NCBI RefSeq assembly: GCF_000759435.1
Contig: NZ_JRJG01000039.1
Coordinates: 1 to 38,957, forward strand
Source of the DNA: Hoeflea sp. BAL378
GTDB taxonomy: Bacteria > Pseudomonadota > Alphaproteobacteria > Rhizobiales > Rhizobiaceae
Direction: 5' to 3'
Length of the DNA: 38,957 nt
Shown here: positions 37,431 to 38,957 of the stretch, piece after piece
Position numbering within the stretch: position 1 is the first letter of the stretch
Layout of the letters: each line of letters begins with the position of its first letter
The notes under the pieces: generated by a model
The model's database searches: none
What the model was told of the DNA's origin: nothing
The model's input: the letters and a program-made list of their open reading frames with translations, nothing else
Made by a program: the position numbers and the translations under genes

Positions 37431-38957
37431 ATGAGCCCGATCCAAGCCTTTGGCCCCCAGGCCGAGAACCAGAGCCCGCCCTTTTCCGGGCACAATGCCT
37501 ATCGCGCCGATCCGCTTCTCAAGGATATCGCCGCCGACATGCCGCGTGCGTTGCGCGATGATTTCGAGACCGTGGGCAAGTTCGTGGCCTCCGCGGAGGC
37601 GCAGGACCTGGCCCGCATTGCCAACCGCGCCGTGCCGGAACTGAGGACCCATGACGCCTCGGGCAACCGCATCGACCAGGTGGATTTCCATCCGAGCTGG
37701 CACGCGCTGATGCGCCGCTCGGTCTCGGTCGGGCTGCAGGGCTCGGTCTGGGAGGGGCGCCGCGAGGAAAAGGGCTTCGCCCACCAGGCCCGCGCCATCC
37801 GCTTCTATCTCACCGCGGGGCTCGAATGCGGCCATCTCTGCCCGCTCACCATGACCAATGCCTCGATCGCCGCGATCATGGCCTCGCCGCGAATCGAAAA
37901 GGCCTGGGCGCCGCAGATCGTCTCGCGCCGCTATGATTCGAGCCACCGCCCGGCCATGCAGAAATCCGGCGTCACCATCGGCATGGGCATGACCGAGAAA
38001 CAGGGCGGCACCGATGTGCGCGCCAACCAGAGCCGGGCGGTCCGCGCCGGCGAGGGCGTCTACCGGCTGTCGGGGCACAAATGGTTCATGTCCGCGCCGA
38101 TGTCGGACGCCTTCGTCATGCTCGCCCAGACCGGCCAGGAGGGCGACGGCGATCTGAGCTGCTTCCTGGTGCCGCGCATCCTGGAAGACGGCAGCCTCAA
38201 CGGCTTGCGGCTGCAGCGGCTGAAGGACAAGCTCGGCAACCGCTCCAACGCCTCCTCCGAGGTCGAGTTCGAAAACACCTTCGGCTTTCTCCTGGGCGGC
38301 GAGGGCGAGGGCATCCGCACCATCCTCGACATGGTGACGCTGACCCGGCTCGACTGCGCGCTGGCCTCGGCCGGCATGATGCGCGCGAGCCTCGCCGAAG
38401 CGGTGCACCATTGCCGCCACCGCCGCGTCTTCGGGCAACTGCTGATCGACCAGCCGCTGATGATCCGCGTGCTCGCCGATCTCGCGCTCGACACGGCGGC
38501 GGCCACGGCGCTGTCGCTGCGCCTGGCCCGCGCCTTCGACAATGCCCGCGACAACCCCGCCGAGGCCGCCATCGCCCGGCTGATGACGCCGGTGGTGAAA
38601 TACTGGGCCTGCAAGATCGCGCCGTCGGTCATCTACGAGGTGATGGAGTGCATGGGCGGCAACGGCTATGTCGAGGAGCGCGCCGTCGCCCGGCATTACC
38701 GCGAGGCGCCGGTCAACGCCATCTGGGAAGGGTCGGGCAATGTCATGGCGCTCGACGTGCTCAGGGTGCTTACCCGCGGCCGCGACCTGTGCGAGGTCGC
38801 GCTCGACAGCATCAATGCCGATCTCGGTCCTGCCGGCCCGCGCACCGTCGATGTGCTGAGGGCCTGCATGGCGGTGGCCGAGCGCGACGAGGGGGCGGCA
38901 CGGATGCTCACCGAGCAACTGGCGCTCGCGGCCGCCGCGGCCGAACTGACCCGGCTC
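37431..38957 (+). CDS. AidB-like acyl-CoA dehydrogenase family protein, 3' end beyond window
   Basis: The frame is open from the ATG at 37431 (GCGAGG five bases upstream) to the right edge: 509 residues with no stop. Family length is about 540-550, so only the end is missing. The FAD-binding sequence GMGMTEKQGGTDVRANQS, the GHKWFMSAP turn, the RLDCALASAGMM helix, HRRVFGQLLIDQPLM, and MECMGGNGYVEE with NAIWEGSGNVMALDVL mark an acyl-CoA dehydrogenase fold. The long N-terminal helical part (QARAIRFYLTAGLECGHLCP) is as in AidB, the DNA-alkylation response flavoprotein of E. coli. It could also be a plain isovaleryl-CoA dehydrogenase-like enzyme. It is divergent from pyrB. Confidence 0.88.
   Translation, partial: MSPIQAFGPQAENQSPPFSGHNAYRADPLLKDIAADMPRALRDDFETVGKFVASAEAQDLARIANRAVPELRTHDASGNRIDQVDFHPSWHALMRRSVSVGLQGSVWEGRREEKGFAHQARAIRFYLTAGLECGHLCPLTMTNASIAAIMASPRIEKAWAPQIVSRRYDSSHRPAMQKSGVTIGMGMTEKQGGTDVRANQSRAVRAGEGVYRLSGHKWFMSAPMSDAFVMLAQTGQEGDGDLSCFLVPRILEDGSLNGLRLQRLKDKLGNRSNASSEVEFENTFGFLLGGEGEGIRTILDMVTLTRLDCALASAGMMRASLAEAVHHCRHRRVFGQLLIDQPLMIRVLADLALDTAAATALSLRLARAFDNARDNPAEAAIARLMTPVVKYWACKIAPSVIYEVMECMGGNGYVEERAVARHYREAPVNAIWEGSGNVMALDVLRVLTRGRDLCEVALDSINADLGPAGPRTVDVLRACMAVAERDEGAARMLTEQLALAAAAAELTRL

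Overview
The window is a high-GC chromosomal segment of an alphaproteobacterium, almost certainly order Hyphomicrobiales (Rhizobiales). The evidence is the gene order clpP-clpX-lon-hupB, divK-pleD followed by rpmG, and pyrB-pyrC-plsY-dprA next to topA-rnr, together with LexA boxes of the alphaproteobacterial GAAC-N7-GAAC type. A bciA-like gene for bacteriochlorophyll 8-vinyl reduction would fit a phototrophic marine relative such as Hoeflea, but that genus is only a guess.

Layout. (1) 1-9003 is a loosely organised accessory region: metZ with a strong terminator, two exported orphans, a DUF6653 membrane protein, a cupin gene coupled to bciA, a cytochrome P450, a VOC protein, an exported internally duplicated protein, and a divergent lysE-family/araC-family pair. 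(2) 9004-14821 is the ATP-dependent proteolysis block clpP, clpX, lon, then hupB. clpP and lon are preceded by sequences that look like RpoH heat-shock promoters. (3) 14822-21718 carries DNA replication and damage functions: a 28-codon membrane microprotein with a LexA box inside its promoter, dnaE, an exported phytochelatin-synthase-like protein, dinB, and a GNAT gene that shares a LexA box with dinB. (4) 21754-24650 holds a HAD hydrolase with a DUF3572 gene, then the cell-cycle regulators divK and pleD. (5) 24651-25042 has no protein gene but holds a candidate small RNA with its own promoter, two hairpins and a terminator. (6) 25087-37301 is a long minus-strand series: pyrB, a degenerate pyrC, plsY, dprA, then topA, rnr, DUF983, NUDIX, MFS and rpmG, with a small plus-strand gene at 33053 between dprA and topA. 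(7) From 37431 an AidB-like acyl-CoA dehydrogenase gene runs off the right edge.

The two best candidates for something new are the LexA-controlled 28-residue membrane protein at 14941-15027, whose size, topology and control resemble the Caulobacter division inhibitor SidA, and the structured RNA at about 24887-25042. No transposase, prophage gene, CRISPR array, tRNA or rRNA was seen. All motif and structure calls were made by eye, without alignments, folding software or database searches.
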